Origin: UBA2219 sp964612075
Lineage (GTDB): Bacteria; Desulfobacterota; Deferrimicrobia; Deferrimicrobiales; Deferrimicrobiaceae
Reading direction: 5' to 3'
Assembly: GCA_964612075.1 (NCBI GenBank)
Contig: CAZTFC010000009.1
Location: 1 to 62,497 of the forward strand
Length of the DNA: 62,497 nt
Made by a program: the position numbers and the translations under genes. Each line of letters opens with the position of its first letter. Position 1 is the stretch's first letter. The notes beneath the pieces were generated by a model that saw nothing but the letters and a program-made list of their open reading frames with translations, had not been told where the DNA came from and searched no databases. Positions 42,007 through 50,832 of this stretch are shown here, one piece after another.

Positions 42007-43087
42007 GGGGCCCGACGGTCCCCGGCGCGCCGGGCCCCGCCCCTTCCGGCGCGGCTTTCCTTTTCGCCTCCTCCCTCTGCAGGCGCCGCAGATTCTCCAC
42101 CGCGAGCGCGTGCTCCGAAAGCGTCCTCGAAAACGTGTGCGTGCCGTCGTTGTTGGAAACGAAATACAGGTAATCCGTCTTCGCGGGGGAAAGCGCCGCC
42201 GTGATCGAAGACGATCCGGGGTTGGCGATCGGCCCCGGCGGAAGCCCCCGGTTGAGATAGGTGTTGTAGGGGTTCGCCGTCTTCAGGTCCTTCTTCGTCA
42301 CCGTACCGTCGAAGCGCTTCGCACCGTAGATCACCGTGGGGTCCATCTGCAGCGGCATCCCGAGCTCCAGCCGCTTGCGGATGACCGACGACACGAGCGG
42401 CTTCTCCTCCGTGACTCCGGTCTCCTTCTCGATGATCGAGGCGATCGTCACCACGTCGTGCACCGAGAGCCCAGCCATGGCCGCCTTCTGCTCCATCGCA
42501 GGGGTGAATCTCTGCCGGAACGGCCGGATCATGATCTCCACGATCTTCTCGGGCTCGAGGTTCTTGACGAGGTTGTAGGTGTCGGGGACGATATACCCTT
42601 CCGCGCTCTCCGCGTTGATTCCCAGCCTCGCCAGCACGGACTTCGAGGTCGCCGCTGCGAGGAACTTCGCGGGATCCGCCAGGGAGTACGCGCCCAGGAT
42701 CGCCGCCACGTCGTAGAGGTTCGCCCCGGGGCGGACGATCACGGGGTACTTGATCACGTCCCCGGCGATCAGTTTCCTCCAGACCGCGTACGCCGACGGG
42801 GGGGTGGGGAAGGTGTACTCGCCGTAGTGCAGATGACGTCCCGTGCCCGTCAGCAGGGCGAGCCCGCGGAAGGCGAGGGGATGGGGGATCACCTTCTCCT
42901 CCGAAAAGATGGACGAGATCTCCGCCAGCGAGCTTCCCTTGGGGATGGACAACGTCTTCCCCTTCCATTCCCTTTCTGAGTAGGAATCGAACAGCAGGAA
43001 GGTGGATACGAGGACGACGCACACGACGGCCATGGCGATGCCCCGGGCGGCGTTCCCGTGATACTTCCCGATCCGCAGGGGGGTCAT
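41972..43087 (-). CDS. mltG: Endolytic murein transglycosylase MltG
   Basis: Inner-membrane enzyme that cuts nascent glycan strands and sets their length. The 371-residue protein has one N-terminal membrane helix (about 14-33), a LysM-like subdomain and the YceG core with YGEYTF near 95. The catalytic glutamate is in SAEGYIVPDTYNLVKN near 170, followed by ASIIEKETGV near 220 and the late PYNTYLNRGLPPGPIANPG motif. The C-terminal tail is proline-rich. The ATG at 43087 overlaps ruvX by 4 bases. Confidence 0.94.
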   Translation of the reverse strand: MTPLRIGKYHGNAARGIAMAVVCVVLVSTFLLFDSYSEREWKGKTLSIPKGSSLAEISSIFSEEKVIPHPLAFRGLALLTGTGRHLHYGEYTFPTPPSAYAVWRKLIAGDVIKYPVIVRPGANLYDVAAILGAYSLADPAKFLAAATSKSVLARLGINAESAEGYIVPDTYNLVKNLEPEKIVEIMIRPFRQRFTPAMEQKAAMAGLSVHDVVTIASIIEKETGVTEEKPLVSSVIRKRLELGMPLQMDPTVIYGAKRFDGTVTKKDLKTANPYNTYLNRGLPPGPIANPGSSSITAALSPAKTDYLYFVSNNDGTHTFSRTLSEHALAVENLRRLQREEAKRKAAPEGAGPGAPGTVGPPTPPPLPSGPS

Positions 43088-43521
43088 TTCCGGTTCCGCA
43101 GGTCCAGGACGCACTGCAGGAGGAACATGGCGGAGAGGCTGTCCCGCAGACCTTTCCGCTTCTCCCGGCGCACGCCGGAATCGATGAGATGGCGTTCGGA
43201 CTGCACCGTGGTCATCCGTTCGTCCCACATCGTCACCGGCAGGGCGAGGTCCTCCTCGATCCGCGCGCCGAACTCCCGGGCGCGGACGGCGGCCGGACCT
43301 TCGTCCCCGTTCATCAGCAGGGGGAGCCCAAGGACCACGGAGGTCGCCCCGAGCCCGGCGGCCAGCCGGCCGATCTCGGCGACGTCCTTGCTGTCCCCCG
43401 TCCGGGGGATCGCGGGAAGCGGCTGGGCCGTGAGCCCCAGCGGGTCGGAAACCGCCACCCCGATGCGCCGGTTGCCGTAATCGAGACCCAGGGTACGGCC
43501 TCCTGTGGTTGCGTCCGTCAT
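43084..43521 (-). CDS. ruvX: Holliday junction resolvase-like RuvX/YqgF
   Basis: A 145-residue RNase H-fold nuclease of the YqgF family, linked to 16S rRNA 5' processing and possibly Holliday junctions. LGLDYGNRRIGVAVSDPLG (about residues 10-28) holds the first catalytic aspartate, VVLGLPLLMNG lies near 62 and the late ERMTTVQSERHL near 103. The ATG at 43521 gives the usual N-terminus, but AAGG abuts it. Upstream in-frame starts at 43551 (ATG) and 43557 (TTG) are possible. It is the first gene of ruvX-mltG. Confidence 0.92.
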   Translation of the reverse strand: MTDATTGGRTLGLDYGNRRIGVAVSDPLGLTAQPLPAIPRTGDSKDVAEIGRLAAGLGATSVVLGLPLLMNGDEGPAAVRAREFGARIEEDLALPVTMWDERMTTVQSERHLIDSGVRREKRKGLRDSLSAMFLLQCVLDLRNRK

Positions 43522-43619
43522 CCTTCGAGTGTACTTTCCGCCCGTCTCCATCGTCAACCGGTCGGATTGACGAAACTTTCCGGCTTCGATATGACTATAG
43601 CCGAAGGCGGGGGGGGAAG

Positions 43620-44606
43620 ATGGCGGGTTCGATCACGGACGTGGAAGGGGTCCTTTTGGGGCACGCCCAGGGCGGCGACCCCGGAACCGGCGTGACGGTG
43701 CTGCTCTTTCCCGGGGGGGCCGCCGCGGGGGCCGACATCCGGGGCGAGGCGGCCGGGACGCGGCAGATGGATTCGCTGGTCCGCCCCCACCCCGCCCGGA
43801 GGATCGATGCCCTCGTCTTCGCGGGGGGGAGCGCCTTCGGGCTCGAGGCGGCCACGGGGGTGGTCCGCTTCCTCGAGGAGCGGCAGGCGGGGTTTCCCAC
43901 GCCCGGGGGGATCGTTCCGATCGTTCCGACGGCGGTCCTCTACGACCTCGGCTTTTCCCGGGGGCCCCGTCGCCCGGACGCGGCGATGGGGTACGATGCG
44001 GCAGGGGCGGCGGCGAGCCTCCCGCCGGAGCGCGGGTCGGTCGGGGCGGGGGCGGGCGCCACGGTGGGGAAGGCGCTCGGGATCGAACGGGCGATGAAGG
44101 GGGGATTCGGCACCGCCTCCGAGACCGGCGGGGGAACGGTCGTGGGGGCGTGCGCGGTGGTGAACGCCTTCGGCGACGTGGTGGACCCCTCGACCGGGAG
44201 GCAGGTGGCGGGTGCCCGGCTCGCCGGCCGGTGCGGGGCGGCGGATACGGAGACGCTTTTCGGCTCGGGGTTCCGCCGGGAACCGTTCGCCGCCGAGGGG
44301 AACACGACCCTGGGGGTGGTCGCCACGGCGGACATCCTGTCCCGGGAGGAGCTCTGGAGCGTGGCCCGCATGGCGCACGCGGCGTTGTGCCGCGTCATCC
44401 GGCCGGTCCATACCCCCATGGACGGGGACGTGGTGGTGGCCGTTTCCACGGGTGCCTCCGGGCGGCGGGGGAACGTCCTGCAGGCGGCGTCCCTCGGGAC
44501 GCGCGCCCTCGAGGAGGCGATCCTGGACGGCGTCAGGCGCGCGAAAGGAACGGCGGATGTGCCCGCTGCGGCGGAGATGAAGGAGGGCGGGGAGGGATCG
44601 TCATGA
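43620..44606 (+). CDS. P1 family peptidase (DmpA/beta-aminopeptidase type)
   Basis: A 328-residue N-terminal-nucleophile hydrolase related to DmpA and BapA, which cleave N-terminal D- or beta-amino acids. It begins with ITDVEGVLLGHAQ, has LVFAGGSAFGLEAATGV near residues 62-78 and GSVGAGAGATVGKALG near 140. The predicted self-cleavage site with the nucleophile is in the EGNTTLGVVATAD motif near 225, so the chain should split into two subunits. Substrate is unknown. The ATG at 43620 is preceded by GGGGGGAAG. It overlaps the HEAT gene by 4 bases. Confidence 0.88.
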   Translation: MAGSITDVEGVLLGHAQGGDPGTGVTVLLFPGGAAAGADIRGEAAGTRQMDSLVRPHPARRIDALVFAGGSAFGLEAATGVVRFLEERQAGFPTPGGIVPIVPTAVLYDLGFSRGPRRPDAAMGYDAAGAAASLPPERGSVGAGAGATVGKALGIERAMKGGFGTASETGGGTVVGACAVVNAFGDVVDPSTGRQVAGARLAGRCGAADTETLFGSGFRREPFAAEGNTTLGVVATADILSREELWSVARMAHAALCRVIRPVHTPMDGDVVVAVSTGASGRRGNVLQAASLGTRALEEAILDGVRRAKGTADVPAAAEMKEGGEGSS

Positions 44607-45178
44607 TCGACCGGATCGAGGAGGCGTTGACCGGGCTGCTGTCCGATCCCGCGCAGTCGGTGCGGGAGGCCGCGTCCGGGGCGATGGACCGGACGCGGGC
44701 GAAGCGTTCGCTGGAGACGTTCCGGGAGCGGCTCCGCTCGGGGAGCCAGGAGGAGAAGATCCGGGTGGTCTTCGCCGCGGCGGAGATCGGGGGGGCGGAA
44801 GGGGTCGCACTTCTCCTCGACGCGCTCTCCGACGGGACCGGGGAGGTTCGCGGGGCGGCGGCCAGGGCGCTTTCGGCCTTCCCGACCCCGGCCGTTCTCA
44901 AGGCGCTGTGGGAGCTGCTCCCGAAGGAAAAGGGTGTCGTGCTGGCCAACGTCGTCGAGGCGCTGGGCGCGTCGGGGAGGAAGGAGCTCGGGCCCCACGT
45001 CGAGAAGTACCTCGCGCACCCCGACGCGGAGGTTCGCGCCAAGGCCGTGATCGCCAGCTCCAGGCTGACCGACGGGGGAGGGTGGGAAAGGATCCTCGCT
45101 CTCCGGGGAGACCCGGAAGAGCTGGTCCGCGCCGCCGTGGCGGAGGCGCTCGGGAACTGGACCTCCGCCCGCCCTTGA
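44603..45178 (+). CDS. HEAT-repeat protein
   Basis: A 191-residue all-helical protein built of HEAT-like repeats, recognisable by recurring DPxxxVRxxAAxAL patterns (residues about 14-30, 76-92 and 136-152, with EVRGAAARALSAF and EVRAKAVIASSRL). No catalytic motif, signal or membrane segment is present, so it is probably a cytoplasmic scaffold or binding protein. It overlaps the P1 peptidase stop by 4 bases and converges on the HD-GYP gene, which has its own HEAT-type neighbour. The partner is unknown. Confidence 0.8.
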   Translation: MIDRIEEALTGLLSDPAQSVREAASGAMDRTRAKRSLETFRERLRSGSQEEKIRVVFAAAEIGGAEGVALLLDALSDGTGEVRGAAARALSAFPTPAVLKALWELLPKEKGVVLANVVEALGASGRKELGPHVEKYLAHPDAEVRAKAVIASSRLTDGGGWERILALRGDPEELVRAAVAEALGNWTSARP

Positions 45179-45188
45179 AGGACGGGCG

Positions 45189-46574
45189 TCAGGCGGTGGC
45201 GTGCGCCAGGACGCTTTCCAGCGGTACGGGGGGGAGGAACATGGGGTTCACCGTGCCGATGACCGTTCGGCGCATCTTTCCCGTGACCGGGTCGGATTCC
45301 GACAGGTCCACCGTTTCCGGAGCCTCGAGAGGGTTCCCCGCCCGGTCGTACAGTACCGCGATCCCGGGATGGCCTTTCCCCTCCCCGGGAACGCTGGTCA
45401 CGATCCCGACCTCCATCGTGCTCAGGCGAAGCATCGTCCCGACGGGGTAGGCCCCCAGGGAACGCTCCAGAAGGAGCACGAGGTCGGGATCGAGCGATTT
45501 CCCCGCCAGCTTCCGCATGATCTCCATCGCGCCCTGCGGCGTGCGCGCCATCTGGTAGGAGCGCATGCTGGTCAGGGCGTCGTAGCAGTCCGCGACCGCG
45601 ATGACCTGGGAATGGGGATTCGGCCGTACCCCCGGCTGGGGGGGCGGGTAGCCCGCCCCGTCGAACCGCATGTGGTGCTCCCGCACGATGTTGCGCGTTT
45701 CCGGCTCGATGTTCGTCATCTTCCCGAGGATGGCGTACCCTTCCAGGGGGTGTTTCTTGATCTCCTCGTACTCGGCCACCGTCAGGGTGCCGGGCTTCCG
45801 GATCAGGTCCAGCGCGAGCTGCGTCTTTCCGACGTCGTGCAGCAGCCCCGCCACCCCCACATTGACCCGTTCCTGCTCGGAGAGCCCCAGGGTGTCCGCG
45901 ACGGCCAGGGAGAGGATGGAGACGTTCACGGAGTGGTTGTAGGTGTACTCGTCGAAGTTCTTGATCAGCGTGAGGGCGATCATGGCGTCCCGGTTCCGCA
46001 GGAGCATCCCGTTCATTTCCCTCACGGTGTGGTCGCAGCTCGCGCCGTCCGGGACAGTTCCGCTGCGCACGTCGTTCAGCGCCTGGACCACCACGTCGAT
46101 GGCGTTGCCGTAGACCCTGCGGGCGGCCGTGAAATCGTCCTGCTCCTCGTCGGATGCGGTCACCCGGATGTGCCGGACGCCGGCCCGGGCGAGGCGATCC
46201 TTGATTTCGTCGACGGCCAGACCCTGGTCCCTGGTCTCGTGCAGGAACAGCACGAACCGCTCGATGTCCTCCGACGCCAGCCCTCGTTCGAAGATCACGG
46301 CAGGCACCCCGATGCTCCCGAGGCGGGCCAGGAACAGCTCGAGGGACGAGGTCAGGTGGAAGATGGGGACGCCCTCCAGCACGAGCGTCTCGTCGACCAC
46401 GGTGAGGGCGAGCTCCGCCCGGTCGGCGAACAGCGTGTCGAGGTCCGCGCGGCACTTTTCGATGGGGGTCCGCACCAGCGGGTGCGACGGGGGGTACAGC
46501 CCGCGGTTCTTAAGGGAAGTCCCAAGCTGCCGAACGATCCCCGCGATCGTGTTCTCCATCTGCCGTCGATCCAA
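45189..46574 (-). CDS. HD-GYP domain protein with novel N-terminal module
   Basis: A 461-residue protein. The HD-GYP domain (about 205-370) is a probable cyclic-di-GMP phosphodiesterase. HSVNVSILSLAVA holds the first histidine, GLLHDVGKTQL the HD pair near 245, KKHPLEGY the next histidine and EHHMRFDGAGYPPP the HH/GYP motif near 300-315. All ligands appear intact. Residues 1-145 match the N-terminus of the next gene upstream (RGLYPPSHPLVRTPI and the AGVRHIRV end). The TTG start at 46574 follows AAGGAG; ATG 46559 is an alternative. The last 90 residues are a PilZ-unrelated beta-rich tail. Confidence 0.88.
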   Translation of the reverse strand: MDRRQMENTIAGIVRQLGTSLKNRGLYPPSHPLVRTPIEKCRADLDTLFADRAELALTVVDETLVLEGVPIFHLTSSLELFLARLGSIGVPAVIFERGLASEDIERFVLFLHETRDQGLAVDEIKDRLARAGVRHIRVTASDEEQDDFTAARRVYGNAIDVVVQALNDVRSGTVPDGASCDHTVREMNGMLLRNRDAMIALTLIKNFDEYTYNHSVNVSILSLAVADTLGLSEQERVNVGVAGLLHDVGKTQLALDLIRKPGTLTVAEYEEIKKHPLEGYAILGKMTNIEPETRNIVREHHMRFDGAGYPPPQPGVRPNPHSQVIAVADCYDALTSMRSYQMARTPQGAMEIMRKLAGKSLDPDLVLLLERSLGAYPVGTMLRLSTMEVGIVTSVPGEGKGHPGIAVLYDRAGNPLEAPETVDLSESDPVTGKMRRTVIGTVNPMFLPPVPLESVLAHATA

Positions 46575-46586
46575 AGCCGCTTCTCC

Positions 46587-48173
46587 TTACATCAGTTTCC
46601 TTTTCAGTATCCGTTCGGTTTCCCGCCTCACGAACGGGTCTGCCGCATTGAGCATCTTCTGCAGGGCTTCGGAGGCCGCCTTGCTCTTGATGAGTGAGAT
46701 GCTCCTCAGGGCGTGGGATTTCATCTCCCGGAAATTTTCCGTCTTCCAGAAGACGTCGAGCGCGAGGATCTCTTCGAGGGCGGTGACCGAATCGTCCGTG
46801 CCGATGGCGCGGAGGGAGTCGATCGCCTCGTGCGCCAGCCGGTAGTTGGGGTACAGGTATTTTCTCGCGGTCACGCGCCGGAACAGCGCGACCACCGCCT
46901 CGGGCTCCTTCTTGGACGACAGGGCCGCGGTCGCCGTGAGCGCCACGGATTCCTCCGGGTGGAAGCAGAGGTCGCAGAGGCTGGCCACGGCGGAGGGGTG
47001 CGCCGTCTTGGAGAGCGCCTTGATCGCCTCCTTCTTCACCCGGGGGTCCGGGTGCGACAGCGTGGCGACGATGCTGGGGGCGAGGTCGGGCATCTCGAGG
47101 CTCCCGAGGATCGTCAGCATGTTCCGGACCATGTACCAGCGGGAGTCGGACAGGTTCTCGACGATGGTGGGCACCGCGATGCGCCCGATCCGGACGATGA
47201 TGGAGACGATCGTCTTCCGCACGAGGAGGTCCTTCTCCTCGGCGAGCGCCTGCAGGAGGGGATGGACCGACTTCTCCCCGAGCGCGACGAGGACGCTCTC
47301 GGTTTCCGTCCTGCCGCGCATCCCCCCCTTCTTGAGCTGCCCGATGTAGTGGTCGACCAGCTCGTCGTCCGCCAGCTCCCGGATTCCCAGACCGGCGAGA
47401 TCGGCGATCTCGCGGCTCCCCCCGGGCGGGGCCTCGATGTGCCGTACGAAGATAGAGACGGCGCGCGTGACGTAATCGAGCTTCCGGTCCGGCAGTTCCG
47501 AAAGAAGGAACCGTGAGAAATCCACGATGTGGCCGCGATACGCGGAGGGGTCGGTTTCCTTTTCGATGCGGCCCAGCAGCGTCTCGATCGTCAGCGGCTC
47601 CGACGCCGCGGCGTCCCCGGGAACGACGGATCCCCACGCTTCCTCGAAGGGCGCGTCGGCGAGCTCCTCGGGCTCGAGCTCTTCCAGTTCGTCCTCGGCC
47701 TTCAGAAGCTCCGTCAGCTTGTCGTAGTCGACCCGGTTGGCCCAGATGTGGGTGACTTTCTCCTGCGCGAGGGCCTTTTCCAGCCCGCCCGCGTCCAGGA
47801 CCTTGTCCACGTCCCGCACGACCACTTTCAGGAAGGAAACGATCTCGTCCGGCCTCATGTTCGGAAGGAAGATGATCCGCGCGGCCCGCCGCAGGTACAG
47901 CTCCCGGTTGAGGTCCCCGAGCGCCTTGCCCGAGCCGCCGGACAGGGGAATATCCTTGCAGGACAGGGAGTTCTTCGAGACTCCTATCTCGAGGCCTTCT
48001 TCCGGAAGGGGGATCTCCTCGAACAGCAACACGATTTTCGTGATCGCCTGGATCAGGAGGGGATGGTCCTCGGGGTAGAAACTTACGCTTTTCATCCCCT
48101 TGGCCAGCTCGGTCACGGCCTGGGAAACCCGTCTCAGGTAGAGTTCATCCGGTATTTCCGGGGAGTCCGTCAT
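46587..48173 (-). CDS. HEAT-repeat protein with N-terminal module shared with HD-GYP neighbour
   Basis: A 528-residue protein. The N-terminal module (about 1-150) has SFYPEDHPLLIQAITKIVLLF and ends in VTHIWANRVDYDKL, the same layout as in the downstream HD-GYP protein. An acidic linker (about 155-185, rich in E, L and D) follows, and then HEAT repeats fill the rest, seen in PLLQALAEEKDLLVRKTIV, HPDPRVKKEAIKAL and NAADPFVRRETERIL. No enzyme motif is visible. The ATG at 48173 was chosen because the frame upstream runs through the promoter. The HD-GYP gene starts 12 bases downstream of its stop. Confidence 0.82.
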   Translation of the reverse strand: MTDSPEIPDELYLRRVSQAVTELAKGMKSVSFYPEDHPLLIQAITKIVLLFEEIPLPEEGLEIGVSKNSLSCKDIPLSGGSGKALGDLNRELYLRRAARIIFLPNMRPDEIVSFLKVVVRDVDKVLDAGGLEKALAQEKVTHIWANRVDYDKLTELLKAEDELEELEPEELADAPFEEAWGSVVPGDAAASEPLTIETLLGRIEKETDPSAYRGHIVDFSRFLLSELPDRKLDYVTRAVSIFVRHIEAPPGGSREIADLAGLGIRELADDELVDHYIGQLKKGGMRGRTETESVLVALGEKSVHPLLQALAEEKDLLVRKTIVSIIVRIGRIAVPTIVENLSDSRWYMVRNMLTILGSLEMPDLAPSIVATLSHPDPRVKKEAIKALSKTAHPSAVASLCDLCFHPEESVALTATAALSSKKEPEAVVALFRRVTARKYLYPNYRLAHEAIDSLRAIGTDDSVTALEEILALDVFWKTENFREMKSHALRSISLIKSKAASEALQKMLNAADPFVRRETERILKRKLM

Positions 48174-48214
48174 TCCGTTATTGGAAAGGGGGTATTTGTT
48201 GACATACAGTAGTA

Positions 48215-48244
48215 AATATCCGACATGGGAACCGCACAAGTCAA
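48215..48244 (-). promoter_or_regulatory. Possible promoter of the HEAT/HD-GYP pair
   Basis: On the minus strand TTGACT (48239-48244), an 18-base spacer and GATATT (48215-48220) lie about 42 bases before the HEAT-gene ATG. The -10 is only fair. Confidence 0.4.
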
Positions 48245-48713
48245 TCGTTTTCGGGGAAATATATGGGTTCGGCGGGGTCTGCGCGCCGTGGCGACGGGCT
48301 TCGGGGCGGGCCGCGTCCCCGTCGCGCCGGGCACCGCCGGGTCGCTTTTGTCGCTCCCGCTCTGGTATTGGACCGGCGGGGTGGGGGCGGCGCACGTCCT
48401 GCTGCTGGCGGGGGTGCTCCTGCTGTCCGTCCCCGCCGCCCGGGAAGGGATGGTGTCCGCCGGCGAGAAGGACCCGGGGTCGGTCGTGATCGACGAGATC
48501 GCGGGGATGCTCCTGGCGGCGACCTGGATCCCGTGGGGCTGGAAGAACGCCCTTTGGGTGTTCGCCCTGTTCCGGCTCTTCGACGTGTGGAAGTTCGGCC
48601 CGACCGCGTGGATCGACGCGAAGGAGGGGCCCGTCGCCGTGGTGGCGGACGACCTGGTTGCGGGGGCGCTCGCGGGGCTCGCGTACCGGGGGATCTCATG
48701 GCTGATCGGGTGA
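48225..48713 (+). CDS. pgpA: Phosphatidylglycerophosphatase A
   Basis: Removes phosphate from phosphatidylglycerophosphate to give phosphatidylglycerol. The 162-residue membrane protein has GFGAGRVPVAPGTAGSLLSL near residues 25-44, four hydrophobic segments, the metal-binding VVIDEIAGMLLA near 88 and DDLVAGALAGL near the end, all PgpA hallmarks. The start is uncertain: no ribosome binding site precedes the ATG at 48225, and a GTG at 48288 would remove 21 residues. It overlaps pncC by 16 bases and opens the plus-strand group that runs to alaS. Confidence 0.9.
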   Translation: MGTAQVNRFRGNIWVRRGLRAVATGFGAGRVPVAPGTAGSLLSLPLWYWTGGVGAAHVLLLAGVLLLSVPAAREGMVSAGEKDPGSVVIDEIAGMLLAATWIPWGWKNALWVFALFRLFDVWKFGPTAWIDAKEGPVAVVADDLVAGALAGLAYRGISWLIG

Positions 48714-49207
48714 CGGCCTCCGCGGCTTCACGGTTGGCCGGGCTCCTGCGGTCGTCGGGGAAAACCCTCGCCGTCGCCGAGTCGTGCACCGGCGGTCTGC
48801 TGGCCGGGGCGATCACGTCGATCCCCGGCAGCTCCGACTACTTCCTGGGCGGGGTGATCGCGTACGACAACGCCGTCAAGGCGGCCGCCCTCGGGGTCCC
48901 TTTCCGCTTGATCGAATCCTTCGGGGCGGTGAGCGCGCAGGTCGCGGAAGCGATGGCGGGCGGCGTCCTCGAGCGGATCCCGGCGGACGTCTCGATCGCC
49001 ACGACGGGGATCGCGGGGCCGGGCGGCGGGAGCCGGGACAAGCCGGTCGGAACGGTCTGGGTGGCCGTGGCCTTTCGGGGTGGGGTCCGGTACTCGCACC
49101 GGTTCGCTTTCCGCGGGGACCGGGGAAAGGTCCGCAGGGACGCGGTCCGCGCCTCCCTGGCCGCGGCTGCGCGGCTGATCTCCGGGGAGGAGGGGAGGGG
49201 CGGGTGA
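48698..49207 (+). CDS. pncC: CinA C-terminal-type nicotinamide-nucleotide amidase
   Basis: A 169-residue protein equal to the C-terminal half of CinA, the nicotinamide mononucleotide deamidase PncC of the pyridine nucleotide salvage cycle. It has TLAVAESCTGGLLAGAIT near residue 23 with the catalytic serine, SSDYFLGGVIAYDNAVK, and SIATTGIAGPGGGS near 100. The N-terminal MoaB-like domain of full CinA is absent, as in many Gram-negatives. It overlaps thpR by 4 bases. The old competence/damage link comes from co-transcription with recA in other bacteria, which is also the arrangement here. Confidence 0.93.
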   Translation: MADRVTASAASRLAGLLRSSGKTLAVAESCTGGLLAGAITSIPGSSDYFLGGVIAYDNAVKAAALGVPFRLIESFGAVSAQVAEAMAGGVLERIPADVSIATTGIAGPGGGSRDKPVGTVWVAVAFRGGVRYSHRFAFRGDRGKVRRDAVRASLAAAARLISGEEGRGG

Positions 49208-49803
49208 GGTGCTTCATCGGCATCGGGCTGCCTCCGACCGTGCGGGACGCGGTGGAGGAGGCGCTCCGGGGAATGCGCGAACCGAAGGGCCCCGTGTCCT
49301 GGGTCGCGAAGGGCAACCTGCACCTCACGCTCAAATTCCTTGGGGAAATCCGCGACCACCGGCTCGCCGTCCTCTCCGGGGCGCTCGAGGGCGTCTCCGC
49401 CGGCTTCGCGCCGTTCTCCCTGGACGCGCGCGGGGGGGGGACGTTCCCGGGGCCGAGGAACCCGCGGGTCCTCTGGGTCGGTTTCCGGGAACCGCTTGAA
49501 TTGGTCGGGAAGTTGCAACAGAATATTGAGAACGCGCTTTCGGGGGCCGGGTTCCCCCGGGAGGATCGTCCGTTCCACCCGCACATCACGGTAGGGCGTG
49601 TCCGGGGAGTCCTTCCTCCCGCCTGGGGAGACCGCTTCGTCCGGGGACTCTCGGGTCGTGAATTCGGGAACGTGCCCGTATCGTCGATCGTGCTGTTCGA
49701 AAGCCGCCTCGCCACGGGGGGCGCGATCTATTCCGTGGTCCGGGAATTCCCCCTCGGGAACGACCCGCGCCGCAGGGAAAGCGAAGAGGAGACCGCCAGA
49801 TGA
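49204..49803 (+). CDS. thpR: RNA 2',3'-cyclic phosphodiesterase (LigT/ThpR)
   Basis: A 199-residue 2H phosphoesterase that opens 2',3'-cyclic phosphates on RNA, originally named for its reversed 2'-5' ligase activity. The two catalytic HxTx motifs are clear: HLTLKFLGE near residue 39 and HPHITVGRVRG near 124. It starts with RCFIGIGLPP, typical of the family. The GTG start overlaps pncC and the stop overlaps recA, each by 4 bases. Confidence 0.93.
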   Translation: MRCFIGIGLPPTVRDAVEEALRGMREPKGPVSWVAKGNLHLTLKFLGEIRDHRLAVLSGALEGVSAGFAPFSLDARGGGTFPGPRNPRVLWVGFREPLELVGKLQQNIENALSGAGFPREDRPFHPHITVGRVRGVLPPAWGDRFVRGLSGREFGNVPVSSIVLFESRLATGGAIYSVVREFPLGNDPRRRESEEETAR

Positions 49804-50828
49804 ACCAGGACCCAAACCGCCGCAAGGCGCTCGACATGGCCGTCGCCGCGATCGAAAAGAATTACGGCAAGGGCGCCATCATGCGTCTCGGCGCCGACGT
49901 CCCCGCGAAGGACATCCCCGTCATCTCCACCGGCGCCATCTCGCTCGACGTGGCTCTCGGGATCGGGGGAATCCCGCGAGGGCGGGTAACGGAGATCTTC
50001 GGCCCGGAATCCTCAGGCAAGACCACCCTTGCGCTGCACATCATCGCCGAGGCGCAGAAAGGGGGCGGCGTGGCCGGCTTCATCGACGCGGAGCACGCGC
50101 TGGACCTTTCCTACGCCAGGAAGCTCGGGATCTCCACGGAGGACCTCCTCATCTCGCAGCCCGACACGGGCGAGCAGGCGCTGGAGATCGCGGAGCTTCT
50201 CGTCCGCAGCGGCGCCCTCGACGTCCTGGTGGTCGACTCCGTCGCGGCCCTGGTACCGAAGGCGGAGATCGAGGGGGAGATGGGCGACGCCCACATGGGG
50301 CTCCAGGCGCGCCTGATGTCCCAGGCGCTGCGCAAGCTCACCGGGACGATCAGCAAATCGCTGACTTCGGTGATCTTCATCAACCAGATCCGTCAGAAGA
50401 TCGGCGTGATGTTCGGCAACCCCGAGACGACCACCGGCGGCAACGCGCTGAAGTTCTACGCCTCCGTGCGGATGGACATCCGGCGGATCTCCCAGATCAA
50501 GCGGGACGACGACGTCATCGGCGGGCGGACGCGGGTCAAGGTGGTGAAGAACAAGCTCGCCCCGCCGTTCCGGGAGGCGGAGTTCGACATCCTGTACGGC
50601 GAGGGGATCTCCCGGGAAGGGGACATCCTCGACCTGGGAGCGGAGCTCGACATCCTGGAGAAGAGCGGCGCGTGGTACTCTGTCGACGGGGAGCGGATCG
50701 GACAGGGGCGTGAAAACGCCCGGGTGTTCCTCAGGGAGCACCCGGAGATGGCCGCGGGGCTGGCGAGGAAGATCCTGTCGAAGTACGGCATCGGAGAGGG
50801 CGAGAAACCCCCGGCGGAAGGAGCGTGA
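49800..50828 (+). CDS. recA: RecA recombinase
   Basis: Forms filaments on single-stranded DNA, drives strand exchange and triggers LexA cleavage. The 342-residue protein has Walker A GPESSGKTTL near residues 67-76, FIDAEHALD near 95, Walker B LDVLVVDSVAALVP near 140, loop L1/L2 with INQIRQKIGVMFGNPETTTGG near 195-215 and the KNKLAPPFREAEFDI DNA-binding domain. The C-terminal acidic tail is short. No LexA box was recognised upstream, which fits its position inside a coupled gene group. Confidence 0.98.
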   Translation: MNQDPNRRKALDMAVAAIEKNYGKGAIMRLGADVPAKDIPVISTGAISLDVALGIGGIPRGRVTEIFGPESSGKTTLALHIIAEAQKGGGVAGFIDAEHALDLSYARKLGISTEDLLISQPDTGEQALEIAELLVRSGALDVLVVDSVAALVPKAEIEGEMGDAHMGLQARLMSQALRKLTGTISKSLTSVIFINQIRQKIGVMFGNPETTTGGNALKFYASVRMDIRRISQIKRDDDVIGGRTRVKVVKNKLAPPFREAEFDILYGEGISREGDILDLGAELDILEKSGAWYSVDGERIGQGRENARVFLREHPEMAAGLARKILSKYGIGEGEKPPAEGA

Positions 50829-50832
50829 CGCC

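Noticed and set aside
45160..45195. Bidirectional terminator between the HEAT gene and the HD-GYP gene
   Set aside because: A short GC-rich complementarity around the two stops exists, but there is no T-run and the pairing is imperfect.
48199..48204. TTGACA as a promoter for pgpA
   Set aside because: No acceptable -10 box follows at 16-18 bases, and transcription would begin after the annotated start codon.
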